Below are positions 55,622 through 64,000 of a DNA stretch of 64,000 nucleotides, one piece after another (position 1 is the stretch's first letter; the number at the start of each line of letters is the position of its first letter). The translations under genes were made by a program, and so were the position numbers. Origin of the DNA: an uncultured Litoreibacter sp. (GTDB lineage Bacteria > Pseudomonadota > Alphaproteobacteria > Rhodobacterales > Rhodobacteraceae); assembly GCA_947494645.1 (NCBI GenBank), contig CANLVO010000001.1, forward strand, positions 1,240,001 to 1,304,000, read 5' to 3'. The notes below the pieces were generated by a model. It did not search any database. It was not told the origin of the DNA and worked only from the letters and a program-made list of their open reading frames with translations.

Positions 55622-56293
55622 TCAGCCCAGATCGATGTTGAATTGTTTGCCAATAAAGCTGAGCGCAACCCCCAACCCGTCAGGCGCAATCCCGTGGCCT
55701 GTGCCTTTCATAACATAGCCGAACACTTCAAACCCCGCCGCCTGCAAGGCATCACCAGCCTCAGGCATGGAAATGGGTGGGACAACCTCGTCCTCATCGC
55801 CGTGCACCAGCAAAACCGGCGGTTTGCTGATCGCCTCATCTGCCAAAAGCTCAGGCCGCATCAGACGCCCTGAAATGCCGACGATGCCAGCAACCGGGTC
55901 CTCACGGCGGGGCAGCACATGCAACGCCATCATCGTGCCTTGCGAAAAGCCCAACACCACCACCTGTTCGGGCAGCACATCCTCGTCGACCATGACGCTG
56001 TCGAGATATGCGTTCAGGTCGTCGGCCGCCGCCAACATTCCGGTCTCAGCCTCTTCTTCAGAGGAGCCGTCGATCCACGGGATCGGAAACCACTGATAGC
56101 CCATCGGATTACCAATGCAGCGCTCTGGTGCGTTTGGCGCATAAAATACGGTGTCCGGCAGGTGATCGGCCAGCGGATCCGCCAGCCCCAGCAAGTCGGA
56201 TCCATCCGCTCCATACCCATGAAGAAAAATCACGACCGAGCTGACCTCGCCCGACTTCGAGGCCTTGCGGCCCCCTTCCAATGTACGTGCCAT
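55622..56293 (-). CDS. Carboxylesterase/phospholipase (YpfH-like alpha/beta hydrolase)
   Basis: A 223-aa alpha/beta hydrolase. The nucleophile elbow is GFSQG, with the Asp in VHGDEDEVVPP and the His in TGHGIAPDG, and FLHGYGADGSDL provides the oxyanion region. It belongs to the carboxylesterase group containing YpfH. A 1-nt gap separates it from the upstream glycosylase gene. Substrates are esters of unknown identity. Confidence 0.9.
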   Translation of the reverse strand: MARTLEGGRKASKSGEVSSVVIFLHGYGADGSDLLGLADPLADHLPDTVFYAPNAPERCIGNPMGYQWFPIPWIDGSSEEEAETGMLAAADDLNAYLDSVMVDEDVLPEQVVVLGFSQGTMMALHVLPRREDPVAGIVGISGRLMRPELLADEAISKPPVLLVHGDEDEVVPPISMPEAGDALQAAGFEVFGYVMKGTGHGIAPDGLGVALSFIGKQFNIDLG

Positions 56294-56294
56294 T

Positions 56295-56918
56295 TTACGT
56301 CAGCCCTTCTCGTCCTTTGACCACCCGGTAATAGGCAAAGAGCGCACGGGCCGCAACGGACCTCCATGGATACCAGTCTTGTGCGAGTACACGCAGCTCC
56401 TTTTCCGTGGGGCGTGCGTCCAATCCCAGCATGTGTTGCGCGGCAATCTGCAAAGCCAAATCGCCAGGCGCAAAGACATCTGCATGACCAAGTGAGAACA
56501 TCGCATAGATCTCGGCAGTCCAAGCCCCAATGCCGGGCACAGCGGTCAACGTCTTGATAACATCGGCACTGTCAGTATCACGCAGCGCCGCGTAGTCGAT
56601 CTGCGCACGGGCCAGTTCATGAGCGTAACGAATTTTTTGCCGCGACAACCCGCAAGCGCGCAGTTCGTCCTCAGAGGCGCGAGCCACGGCCGCTTCCTCA
56701 AGGAATCCCGCAGCGTCCAGCTTGGCGATGATCGCGGCAGCGGATGCTGTGCTGACCTGTTGGCCCATGATCGCGCCCAAAAGCTGGCCAAACCCATCGG
56801 GACGCAACCGCAATGGCAGCGGTGTGATTTGAGGCAGGATTGTCGCGAAGCAGGCATGCTGCTTCGCAAGCCATTTGGTGCCTTCGGCCACATCTGTATC
56901 GCCCTTAATGATCCGCAA
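56295..56918 (-). CDS. AlkA-like DNA-3-methyladenine glycosylase
   Basis: A 207-aa HhH-GPD glycosylase. The hairpin is LTAVPGIGAWTAEIYAM and the catalytic Asp is in FAPGDLALQ. It removes alkylated bases. The first start is a TTG at 56918, which overlaps the upstream cobK frame by 14 nt; no in-frame ATG is available upstream. It lacks the N-terminal transferase domain of E. coli AlkA. Role in base repair is firm by family. Confidence 0.85.
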   Translation of the reverse strand: MRIIKGDTDVAEGTKWLAKQHACFATILPQITPLPLRLRPDGFGQLLGAIMGQQVSTASAAAIIAKLDAAGFLEEAAVARASEDELRACGLSRQKIRYAHELARAQIDYAALRDTDSADVIKTLTAVPGIGAWTAEIYAMFSLGHADVFAPGDLALQIAAQHMLGLDARPTEKELRVLAQDWYPWRSVAARALFAYYRVVKGREGLT

Positions 56919-57642
56919 GACACGCCACCCAGTTCATGACCCCATCCACACTCGACACCCTTTCCGCATCAGGTTGAGCCGGTCGCGCGAGGAAGATCAC
57001 CGGGATGCCCAACCGTTCTGCCGCCTCAATTTTCGAGTAAGACGCCGCCCCGCCCGCGTTCTTCACGATCAGCCAACCGACCGACAGCTCGTTAAACAAG
57101 GCGACCTCGTCCTCGACGGAAAACGGCGGTCTGCCGATCCGAAACTCCCCGTTGGGAAACGGGAATGGTCCATCGGGCTGGTCGATTTGACGACAGATCA
57201 GTCGGCAATCAGAGAAAGCAGCAAAGCTGCGTAAGGTTTGCCTACCCGTTGCGAGGAACACCACGGCACCCGCCGGAACCAGAGCACGGGCCTGAGCGAC
57301 GGATGCGACCTCGTGTTGTTTTTTGCCTGAATGGACAGTCCAAGGCGGACGTAGCAGCTGTAAATACGCGACCTTTGTCTCTGCACAGATCCGCGCGCTG
57401 CGCAGCGACACCCGCGCTGCAAACGGGTGTGTGGCGTCAATCACCAGATCGGGTTTATGCGCATCAAGCCACGCCGCAAAACCAGCGTCACCGCCAAAGC
57501 CGCCACTGCGCACATGCCCCGCAAGTGCTTTCGGTGATCGCGTGGCACCGGCCAGCGAGCTCGTGATGTCATGGCCTGCGTTGGACAACAGGCGCGCAAG
57601 CTCTGTGGCCTCTCCGGTCCCTGCCAAGAGCAATATCTTCAC
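56905..57642 (-). CDS. cobK: Precorrin-6A reductase
   Basis: A 245-aa NADPH-dependent reductase of cobalamin synthesis. MKILLLAGTGEATELARLL start, the nucleotide-site region and IDATHPFAARVS are family traits. GTG start overlaps the cbiD stop (GTGA). Pairs with the upstream methyltransferase in the corrin ring pathway. Identification by sequence pattern is strong. Confidence 0.93.
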   Translation of the reverse strand: MKILLLAGTGEATELARLLSNAGHDITSSLAGATRSPKALAGHVRSGGFGGDAGFAAWLDAHKPDLVIDATHPFAARVSLRSARICAETKVAYLQLLRPPWTVHSGKKQHEVASVAQARALVPAGAVVFLATGRQTLRSFAAFSDCRLICRQIDQPDGPFPFPNGEFRIGRPPFSVEDEVALFNELSVGWLIVKNAGGAASYSKIEAAERLGIPVIFLARPAQPDAERVSSVDGVMNWVACLADH

Positions 57643-58697
57643 GACCCTGCACGTCCCATGATCGTACCAGCGCGATCAATCACCACCGTGTCGACAGCAA
57701 CGTCCGTCCCTGAAAGCATCTCGCAGACCTGATCGCAGGACTGCTGTGCCACAAGCCGGGCAAGCTCCGGCCCCGCTCGCTCGAGCGCTTCCAAGGCCGT
57801 GTTTGCGTCACTTACATCGGGCAGACCCGCTGCCTGAGCCATTTGCCCAAGCGCCATGAAATCCACTTGAGACCGCTTGGAGTGCAAATCACGCGCGCCT
57901 TGAGCGAGCTTGGTCATCTTGCCAATCCCCCCGCCAATTGTGATCCGGGCGACAGGGTTCTTCTGCAGATATTTGAGCAGACCTCCGACAAAATCCCCCA
58001 TATCCAGCATCGCATGATCGGCGAGACCATACAGTTCCTGCACCACTTTCTCACTGGTGGCACCGGTGCATCCGGCGACATGCGTCGTGCCCGTCGCCCG
58101 CGCCACATCAATACCCCGATGAATGGAGGCAATCCATGCCGCACAGGAAAACGGCCGCACCACGCCAGTCGTACCAAGGATCGACAAACCGCCCTCAATG
58201 CCAAGCCGTGGGTTCCATGTCTTCAACGCCAAGGCTGTACCACCCTCGACCGAAATCGTGATCGTCACGTCTGCAGATTGCCCATAAGCATCTGCCATCT
58301 CAGCGACCACTGCTTGCATCATCTGACGCGGAACGGGGTTGATCGCGGGCTCACCCACGGCAATCGGCAGGCCCGGCTTCGTGACATGGCCGACCCCATC
58401 GCCTGCCCTAAAAACCACGCCGCCTGCAGAGGCCTCCACCCGGGCTGCAATGATAGCGCCATGGGTGACATCAGGGTCGTCGCCAGCGTCTTTCTCTATC
58501 GCCACTTGCGCCCACCCGAGCGCTGAGCTGGACGCATGCACCGCGAAAACCGGCTGCTCGCCCTTGGGCAACGTGATCCCAACCGTCGCCGGTTTTTCCC
58601 CGCCCCAGAGAATTTGCAACGCCGCTTTCGTGGCGGCGGTCGCACAAGCGCCAGTGGTCCAGCCGCGGCGCAGACGTGTTGCAGGGTCGTTGTTCAT
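57639..58697 (-). CDS. cbiD: Precorrin/cobalt-precorrin-5B C1-methyltransferase
   Basis: A 352-aa SAM-dependent methyltransferase of cobalamin synthesis. RRGWTTGACATAATKAAL, VAGCTGATSE and RITIGGGIGKMTKLAQG match CbiD. CbiD is best known from the anaerobic pathway, while CobK is named for the aerobic one, so this genome may use a mixed route in place of CobF. Divergent from cobA with a 97-nt gap. Confidence 0.92.
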   Translation of the reverse strand: MNNDPATRLRRGWTTGACATAATKAALQILWGGEKPATVGITLPKGEQPVFAVHASSSALGWAQVAIEKDAGDDPDVTHGAIIAARVEASAGGVVFRAGDGVGHVTKPGLPIAVGEPAINPVPRQMMQAVVAEMADAYGQSADVTITISVEGGTALALKTWNPRLGIEGGLSILGTTGVVRPFSCAAWIASIHRGIDVARATGTTHVAGCTGATSEKVVQELYGLADHAMLDMGDFVGGLLKYLQKNPVARITIGGGIGKMTKLAQGARDLHSKRSQVDFMALGQMAQAAGLPDVSDANTALEALERAGPELARLVAQQSCDQVCEMLSGTDVAVDTVVIDRAGTIMGRAGS

Positions 58698-58794
58698 GAC
58701 GCGGGACTATAGAGGCAATTTCTGCGCCGCCAATGACCCATCTTGCGTCGCGGTTTCGCTTTTCAGCACTGCCCAGCGCGGGCATATTGCAGAT

Positions 58795-59646
58795 ATGAAC
58801 GACTCGATCTCCCTTCCGGGCCAGACATGGCCCACGCTTGAACCCGGTTGGGTTTGGCTCTGCGGCGCGGGTCCGGGCGATCCGGGCTTACTAACGCTGC
58901 ACGCGTTGAACGCGCTGCGGCAAGCAGATGTAGTGATCTACGACGCTCTGGTGCAGGAGGCGATCCTCGACTGGGCACCACAAGCTAAACACGAATACGC
59001 GGGTAAACGCGGCGGGAAGCCCTCCGCCAAGCAACGCGATATCTCTCTCAGACTGGTCGAGCTGGCCCGCCAAGGCAAACGCGTGCTGCGCCTAAAGGGC
59101 GGCGACCCTTTTGTGTTCGGTCGGGGTGGCGAAGAGGCCCAATCGCTTGTGCAGCACAACATCCCCATTCGCATTATCCCCGGCATCAGCGCGGGCATTG
59201 GCGGGCTGGCCTATGCAGGCATCCCGGTTACGCATCGCGACGTGAATCAATCCGTGACCTTTGTCACCGGCCACGATCAATCCGGCAACGCCACCGGCTC
59301 GCTCGACTGGCCCGCGATTTCACGCGGCAGTCAGGTCATCGTGATTTACATGGGCATGAAGCACATCGCCCGTATCACCTCAGAGCTACTTGATGCGGGC
59401 CGCAACCCGTCCGAGCCCGTGGCCGTCGTGACCAGCGCCACCACGTCTGAGCAGCGCGTGCTTGAGACCACTCTCGCCACGTGTGTCGACGACATCACCG
59501 CCAGTGGCCTCGAGCCGCCCGCCATCATCTGCGTAGGACGCTCCGTATTGATGCGCCAAGTGCTAGATTGGCAAACAATGCTCGACGGCACCGCCCCGCG
59601 CGCTCTTGACCCGTTGGGCCGTGGCCGCCCTGCGGAAAGCGCATGA
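58795..59646 (+). CDS. cobA: Uroporphyrinogen-III C-methyltransferase
   Basis: A 283-aa SAM-dependent enzyme that makes precorrin-2, the shared entry into cobalamin and sirohaem. VWLCGAGPGDPGLLTL, KRGGKPSAKQ and RLKGGDPFVFGRGGEEA are the standard motifs. The ATG at 58795 is used; the frame opens far upstream at 58339 but only because it lies antisense to cbiD. No strong ribosome site is seen. Next gene starts 13 nt after its stop. Confidence 0.93.
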   Translation: MNDSISLPGQTWPTLEPGWVWLCGAGPGDPGLLTLHALNALRQADVVIYDALVQEAILDWAPQAKHEYAGKRGGKPSAKQRDISLRLVELARQGKRVLRLKGGDPFVFGRGGEEAQSLVQHNIPIRIIPGISAGIGGLAYAGIPVTHRDVNQSVTFVTGHDQSGNATGSLDWPAISRGSQVIVIYMGMKHIARITSELLDAGRNPSEPVAVVTSATTSEQRVLETTLATCVDDITASGLEPPAIICVGRSVLMRQVLDWQTMLDGTAPRALDPLGRGRPAESA

Positions 59647-59659
59647 CCCGAGGCAGCCT

Positions 59660-60931
59660 GTGCCGGGATTGATCATCGCAGCACCTGCCTCAGGCAGCGG
59701 CAAGACCACAATTACCCTCGGACTACTGCGTGCCATACGTGACCGCGGCATCGCCGTGCGCGGCGCAAAATCCGGGCCGGACTATATCGATCCCAGATAC
59801 CACGAGGCCGCGTGTGGCCAAGCGTGTGTTAACCTTGACGCCTGGGCCATGTCGCCTGAGCGCATCAAAGAACTGGCAGCGGGTGAAGACCTCCTGATCA
59901 TTGAGGGCGCGATGGGGCTGTTTGACGGCGCACCTCCTGACGGCAAAGGAGCGGTGGCGGACCTTGCACGGCAGCTGAACCTCCCAGTGAATTTGGTGAT
60001 AGATGCATCCCACATGGCACAATCCGTAGCGGCCATCGTCGCAGGATTCTCAGAGTTCGACCCTAACGTGCAAGTGGCAGGGCTAATCCTGAACAAGGTC
60101 GGCAGCCCAAGGCATGAAAAGATTCTCCGCGCTGCTTTGCAAAAGACTGACTTGCCAATACTTGGGGCTGTCATGCGCGACACCGGACTATCAATGCCAT
60201 CCCGCCATTTGGGGTTGGTTCAGGCCGGCGAGCACAGCGACCTTGAAAGCTTCCTTGATGCTGCTGCTGCGCAGATCAGCGAGGAGGTGGATATCGATGC
60301 ACTGCTGCGCCTGACCGCCCCACTTCCCGGCCCCGTGCCCATCCGGCCAGTGCCTCCGAACCGGCGTCACATTGCGATCGCACATGATCGTGCCTTTGCC
60401 TTTTGCTACCCGCATCTGATCCGCGAGTGGGTGCAGGCCGGCGTTACGATGAGCCTGTTCTCTCCGCTGGCCAATGACCGCATCCCGACCGCTGACTTAA
60501 TCTACCTGCCCGGGGGTTACCCCGAACTGCATGCCGCAACTTTGGCAAAAGCAGATAATTTTATCGATGGGTTGAGAGCCGCCGCTCAAACAACTGATAT
60601 CTATGGAGAATGCGGCGGATACATGGTGCTTGGAGAAAGCCTGACGGACGCGGATGGCACTGTTCACGAGATGGCAGGCCTCCTGACGCTGCAAACCAGC
60701 TTTGCCAAACGCAAACTGCATCTGGGTTACCGTCACCTCTCGGCGCCACAAGGCCCATTCCAAGGCCAATACAAAGGCCATGAATTTCACTACGCAACCA
60801 CTCTCAAGGCAGATGGCCCGCCCCTGTTCGAAGCGCAGGACGCCGAAGGCACCAACCTGCCCCCTATGGGCCTGGTTCAAGGCCGTGTGTCGGGATCATT
60901 TGCGCATATCATCGACCGTGTCTTGCCATAG
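59660..60931 (+). CDS. cobB: Cobyrinate a,c-diamide synthase
   Basis: A 423-aa glutamine-dependent amidase. The ATP site is APASGSGKTTITLG, with EGAMGLFDGAPPDGKG and the glutaminase Cys in IYGECGGYMVLG. The GTG at 59660 is preferred (GAGG site, directly after cobA); a TTG at 59606 would overlap cobA by 41 nt. It amidates carboxylates a and c of cobyrinic acid or its hydrogenobyrinic form. Confidence 0.92.
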   Translation: MPGLIIAAPASGSGKTTITLGLLRAIRDRGIAVRGAKSGPDYIDPRYHEAACGQACVNLDAWAMSPERIKELAAGEDLLIIEGAMGLFDGAPPDGKGAVADLARQLNLPVNLVIDASHMAQSVAAIVAGFSEFDPNVQVAGLILNKVGSPRHEKILRAALQKTDLPILGAVMRDTGLSMPSRHLGLVQAGEHSDLESFLDAAAAQISEEVDIDALLRLTAPLPGPVPIRPVPPNRRHIAIAHDRAFAFCYPHLIREWVQAGVTMSLFSPLANDRIPTADLIYLPGGYPELHAATLAKADNFIDGLRAAAQTTDIYGECGGYMVLGESLTDADGTVHEMAGLLTLQTSFAKRKLHLGYRHLSAPQGPFQGQYKGHEFHYATTLKADGPPLFEAQDAEGTNLPPMGLVQGRVSGSFAHIIDRVLP

Positions 60932-60958
60932 CTGCAGGCGAGGCGTAGGGCAGAGACT

Positions 60959-62188
60959 ATGACCATTTCCGAACCCATTGACACGAATGACCGTCGCGCA
61001 AAGCGCAACGTGCTCGTTCTGGTTCTTGCCCAAGCCATCTTGGGCGCGCAAATGCCAATGATCTTTGTCACCGGCGGGCTTGCAGGCAATATGCTGTCGA
61101 CGAACCCATGTCTGGCGACCCTGCCGATCTCTATGATTGTGTTCGGCTCAATGACGACTGCGCCGTGGATCAGCCCGTTCATGCAAACCCATGGTCGTAG
61201 AAACGGGTTCATATTGGGTGCACTGGCCGGGGCCGCAGGCGCCGCTGTCGCGGCCTACGGACTCTATATCGGCTCGTTCCTTACGTTGTTGGCGGGCAGC
61301 TATCTTACGGGCATCTACATGTCCGCTCAGGGCTTCTACCGCTTTGCCGCGACCGATGTGGCCTCTGACAGTTACAAGCCCAAGGCGATCTCCTATGTGA
61401 TGGCAGGCGGGTTACTGTCCGCGATCCTCGGGCCGCAGCTCAACAAAGGCGTAATGGAGGCATGGATGATCCCGTTCTTCGGGACCTATGCCGCCGTCGT
61501 GGTGCTCAATCTGGTCGGCCTGTTCCTGTTCTTCGCATTGGACCTGCCCGCCAAGGTCAGCACAGCGGTCGGCACGACCGCCAAAGCCGCCCGCACAAAG
61601 ATGGAGCTGCTGAAAGACCCACGGATCATTGTTGCGATCATCTGCGCCATGGTGGCGTATTCGCTGATGAACCTCGTGATGACATCCACCCCGCTGGCGG
61701 TGGTTGGGTGCGGCTTCACCAATGATGACGCCAACGACATCGTTTCCGCGCATGTTCTGGCCATGTTCGCTCCGTCATTCTTCACAGGCCATCTCATTGC
61801 GCGCTTCGGCGTCGAACGGATCATCGGCGCAGGCCTTGTTATATTGGCATTTGCGGGAGGTGTCGCGCTGGCGGGCGTCGAACTCACCAACTTCTACGGC
61901 GCGTTGATACTTCTGGGATTGGGATGGAATTTCGGCTTTATCGGCGCCACCACACTGCTAGCCAGTTCGCATTCCCCTGCCGAGCGTGGACGCATCCAAG
62001 GCCTCAATGACGCGCTGGTCTTTGGCTGTGTGACTGTGGCCTCCTTGGCCTCCGGCGGGCTGATGAACTGCTCAGGCGGCACACCCGTGGAAGGCTGGAA
62101 CGCCGTGAACTATGCCATGGGCCCATTCCTTGCCCTCGCAGGCGGTGCACTTGTCTGGCTGATGGTCGAGCGCCGCAGGGCTGCCTAG
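60959..62188 (+). CDS. MFS transporter
   Basis: A 409-aa membrane protein with about twelve hydrophobic segments and the short loop MQTHGRRNGF between early spans, in the place of the MFS motif A. A helix with AGMNL-type residues (LLGLGWNFGFIGATTLL) and the end region SLASGGLM fit the family. It starts 28 nt after cobB and ends convergently with the next gene by 4 nt. It may be cotranscribed with cobA-cobB, but a corrin link is not shown. Substrate unknown. Confidence 0.88.
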   Translation: MTISEPIDTNDRRAKRNVLVLVLAQAILGAQMPMIFVTGGLAGNMLSTNPCLATLPISMIVFGSMTTAPWISPFMQTHGRRNGFILGALAGAAGAAVAAYGLYIGSFLTLLAGSYLTGIYMSAQGFYRFAATDVASDSYKPKAISYVMAGGLLSAILGPQLNKGVMEAWMIPFFGTYAAVVVLNLVGLFLFFALDLPAKVSTAVGTTAKAARTKMELLKDPRIIVAIICAMVAYSLMNLVMTSTPLAVVGCGFTNDDANDIVSAHVLAMFAPSFFTGHLIARFGVERIIGAGLVILAFAGGVALAGVELTNFYGALILLGLGWNFGFIGATTLLASSHSPAERGRIQGLNDALVFGCVTVASLASGGLMNCSGGTPVEGWNAVNYAMGPFLALAGGALVWLMVERRRAA

Positions 62189-62955
62189 CGCCACCATCCC
62201 AGTAGGCTCAACTTCAAGATCCTGTAGCGCCGGGCAAATTCGCTTTGCGCATAACCCTCTTCGTAGACCTTCGCCGCGTCATGGCGCACCGCTTTGAATG
62301 TGGGGTATGCGTTCCAACCGGAAAGCAGGACAGGCTCAAGGGACCTCGACAGGCTCTTGCGCGCGCGGATGGCATAATTCATGTTGAAAAACCCATGCTT
62401 CGCCAGCTTTCGAAACGCCACAACATCATCCTGAAACAATGGGTTACGCCCAACTGACTTCAGCCGAGCCGTTGCCCGCAGCATAGCCGCCACACCACAG
62501 CCATAAGCAAATTTGCGAATGATCTTTTCATCTGCACCCGGAACAATCAGCCGCGCTGCGGTCCAGATCAAATTGCCATAGGTCGCGTCAACATAGGCAT
62601 CAAAGCTCTCGCGGTTTGGAAAAGGGTCCGCGTAGATATCCCAGGCGCGGGCTTCGACAAGTTTGTCCAATACCATGGCTCCCTCGGCGTCGAGAATGTC
62701 GGACAGTGGCACCGTAACCGCATGCGCCCTGACCTGCTTGCCCTCACGGATCTCGGCCAACGCGTCGCGCCACCATTGCAAGCGGATTTCGGCAATCATG
62801 GGCTCTTGCGTGAGCCAAGGCGCTCGCGTCACCTCGACATTAAACGCATAAAGAGGCCACAGAATTTTCTGAATTTTTTCAGGAGCTAACACCGTAACGT
62901 CAAAGCGATCCGGGTCACCGATCCGCACCAGTTCCTTGCAGGCTTCAAGGCTCAT
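62185..62955 (-). CDS. Squalene/phytoene-synthase-like protein without catalytic aspartates (NDUFAF6-like)
   Basis: A 256-aa protein of the trans-isoprenyl synthase fold. The region that carries the DxxxD motif in real synthases reads LYAFNVEVTRAPWLTQE, followed by IRLQWWRDAL. This matches the pattern of mitochondrial NDUFAF6, a complex I assembly factor, better than that of catalytic phytoene synthases. Ends ATGA-linked to cimA (62952-62955). A role in NADH dehydrogenase assembly is inferred, not shown. Confidence 0.78.
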   Translation of the reverse strand: MSLEACKELVRIGDPDRFDVTVLAPEKIQKILWPLYAFNVEVTRAPWLTQEPMIAEIRLQWWRDALAEIREGKQVRAHAVTVPLSDILDAEGAMVLDKLVEARAWDIYADPFPNRESFDAYVDATYGNLIWTAARLIVPGADEKIIRKFAYGCGVAAMLRATARLKSVGRNPLFQDDVVAFRKLAKHGFFNMNYAIRARKSLSRSLEPVLLSGWNAYPTFKAVRHDAAKVYEEGYAQSEFARRYRILKLSLLGWWR

Positions 62956-64000
62956 GCCTTGGCACCCTCCTGTATCAGCTTCCAGTTGATCGCGTCCAAC
63001 AAGGCCTCAAAACTCGCATCCACAATGTTCGGAGACACACCCACGGTCGACCAGCGACGCCCCGCGCTGTCGGCGCTGTCGATGATGACGCGGGTCACAG
63101 CTTCAGTCCCGCCTTGGGTAATTCTAACTTTGAAATCAACAAGATGCATGTCTTCTAGGATTGCGGAATACGGACCCAAATCCTTGGCGAGCGCCTTGGA
63201 CAGAGCATTGACGGGGCCGCGATCATGCCCGTCGGCGTCCATGCTTTCACTGACCGAGAGCATTTTTTTACCGCCAACCTTCACGACAACCATCGCCTCT
63301 GACAAGCTAACCATTTGATTATACTTATTTTTGCGACGCTCTACCGTAACCTTGTAGCGCTTGACCTCGAAAAATTGCGGGATCAGGCCCAATTCATCCC
63401 GCGCCAAAAGCTCGAAGGAGGCCTGCGCGGTGTCGTAGCTATAACCGCTCTCTTCAGCGGTTTTGATCCGGTCAAGAATACGCGGCAGCGCCGATTGGTC
63501 AGTGACCTCGACACCCATTTCCAACAATCTTTTCCGTAGGTTAGACTGCCCCGCTTGGTTGGACATCGGCACCACGCGGCTATTGCCTACGGCGGCGGGA
63601 TCGACATGCTCATAGGTGCTAGGGTCCTTCAAAATCGCGGAAGCATGCAGGCCTGACTTGTGGGCGAAGGCGGAGGCGCCGACATAGGCGGCGTGTTTGT
63701 TGGGGACGCGGTTGAGGATATCGTCCAACTTGCGGCTGGCGAGCGTCAAAGGGTGCAGATTTTCAGGCGCAATACCACATTCAAAGCGGTCCCTATAGCT
63801 TTGTTTTAAAAGCAAAGTTGGGATGATTGAGGTGAGGTTGGCGTTGCCGCAGCGCTCGCCCAGACCGTTGAGGGTGCCTTGCACTTGGCGGGCCCCGGCG
63901 TCGATGGCGGCTAGACTGCCTGCGACGGCGTTTTCGGTGTCATTATGGGTGTGGATCGCGACGTGATCGCCCGGAATACCGGAGGCGATAACCTGCTGAA
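62952..64000 (-). CDS. cimA: Citramalate synthase, partial at window edge
   Basis: The gene runs off the right end; about 349 codons are seen (family about 520-540). Visible parts include the metal-site motif HTHND, ENAVAGSLAAIDAGARQ, GTLNGLGERCGN and the C-terminal LeuA-like regulatory domain (TVERRKNKYNQMVSLSEAM). It makes citramalate from pyruvate and acetyl-CoA, a threonine-independent start to isoleucine. A GTG at 63884 is not the real start; the frame continues in from beyond the edge. LeuA homologues are distinguished by the SGLHASAILKDPSTYEH region. Confidence 0.92.
   Translation of the reverse strand, partial: QQVIASGIPGDHVAIHTHNDTENAVAGSLAAIDAGARQVQGTLNGLGERCGNANLTSIIPTLLLKQSYRDRFECGIAPENLHPLTLASRKLDDILNRVPNKHAAYVGASAFAHKSGLHASAILKDPSTYEHVDPAAVGNSRVVPMSNQAGQSNLRKRLLEMGVEVTDQSALPRILDRIKTAEESGYSYDTAQASFELLARDELGLIPQFFEVKRYKVTVERRKNKYNQMVSLSEAMVVVKVGGKKMLSVSESMDADGHDRGPVNALSKALAKDLGPYSAILEDMHLVDFKVRITQGGTEAVTRVIIDSADSAGRRWSTVGVSPNIVDASFEALLDAINWKLIQEGAKA

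Noticed and set aside
58339-58794. Long N-terminal extension of cobA
   Set aside because: It is antisense to cbiD. The conserved CobA start is at 58795 and the extension has no relation to the family.

Overview
The window looks like chromosome of a marine alphaproteobacterium of the Roseobacter group (Rhodobacteraceae). The grounds are the high-GC coding style, the density of solute-binding-protein transporters (peptide-type ABC, TRAP, branched-chain amino acid ABC), a dimethylglycine-dehydrogenase-type enzyme, a split cobalamin-dependent methionine-synthase-like set, CckA, a GTTC-N7-GTTC LexA box in front of recA, and a ribosomal protein L21 carrying a C-terminal helix-hairpin-helix domain. 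No rRNA, CRISPR array, insertion sequence, integrase or phage gene is visible, and no gene-free stretch exceeds 300 bases. The last gene (cimA) runs off the right edge.

Layout. 1-2.3 kb: rplU-rpmA, a DUF2059 secreted protein and tRNA-Ser(CGA). 2.5-13.3 kb: an uptake island with a PhnF-like GntR regulator, a complete peptide/nickel-type ABC transporter (two ATPases, two permeases), an iron-type alcohol dehydrogenase, a TTC38-like TPR protein and two paralogous binding proteins. 13.4-17.5 kb: gloB and a TRAP transporter dctPQM with a terminator after dctP. 17.6-24.3 kb: a PQQ-type sugar dehydrogenase and a livKGFHM operon with a small Cys-containing secreted protein inserted between livF and livH. 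24.4-32.6 kb: an outer-membrane beta-barrel, a GcvT/FAD demethylating dehydrogenase, DUF1330, alaS, recA and an orphan sulfotransferase. 32.7-42.4 kb: cckA, an RsmB-type methyltransferase, guaB, an arginase-family hydrolase, a YaiI-like protein, a BciB-like F420-hydrogenase-beta-family protein, rlmE and ppx/gppA.

42.6-48.4 kb is the most distinctive block: a 99-aa PF13769-type protein, a MetF-like reductase, a methyl-THF:corrinoid methyltransferase, a divergent pair (small membrane protein / XRE regulator), and a RamA-type ferredoxin-ATPase that would reactivate oxidised cobalamin. The last two enzymes end in strikingly Arg-rich tails. 48.5-52.8 kb: tRNA-Gly(CCC), a thioesterase and the overlapping zwf-pgl-pgi operon with a LacI-type operator. 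53-57 kb: a radical SAM protein, a second arginase-family hydrolase, an HNH endonuclease, a carboxylesterase and an AlkA-like glycosylase. 57-61 kb: cobalamin genes cobK-cbiD divergent from cobA-cobB. 61-64 kb: an MFS transporter, a squalene-synthase-like protein lacking the catalytic aspartates (NDUFAF6-like) and partial cimA.

Functional links: one-carbon and cobalamin metabolism recur. The GcvT-type dehydrogenase can feed methylene-THF, the MetF-like and methyl-THF proteins can pass methyl groups to cobalamin, the RamA-like protein can rescue it, and cobA/cobB/cobK/cbiD make the corrin. Carbohydrate flow goes through zwf-pgl-pgi. Most of the rest is substrate uptake.
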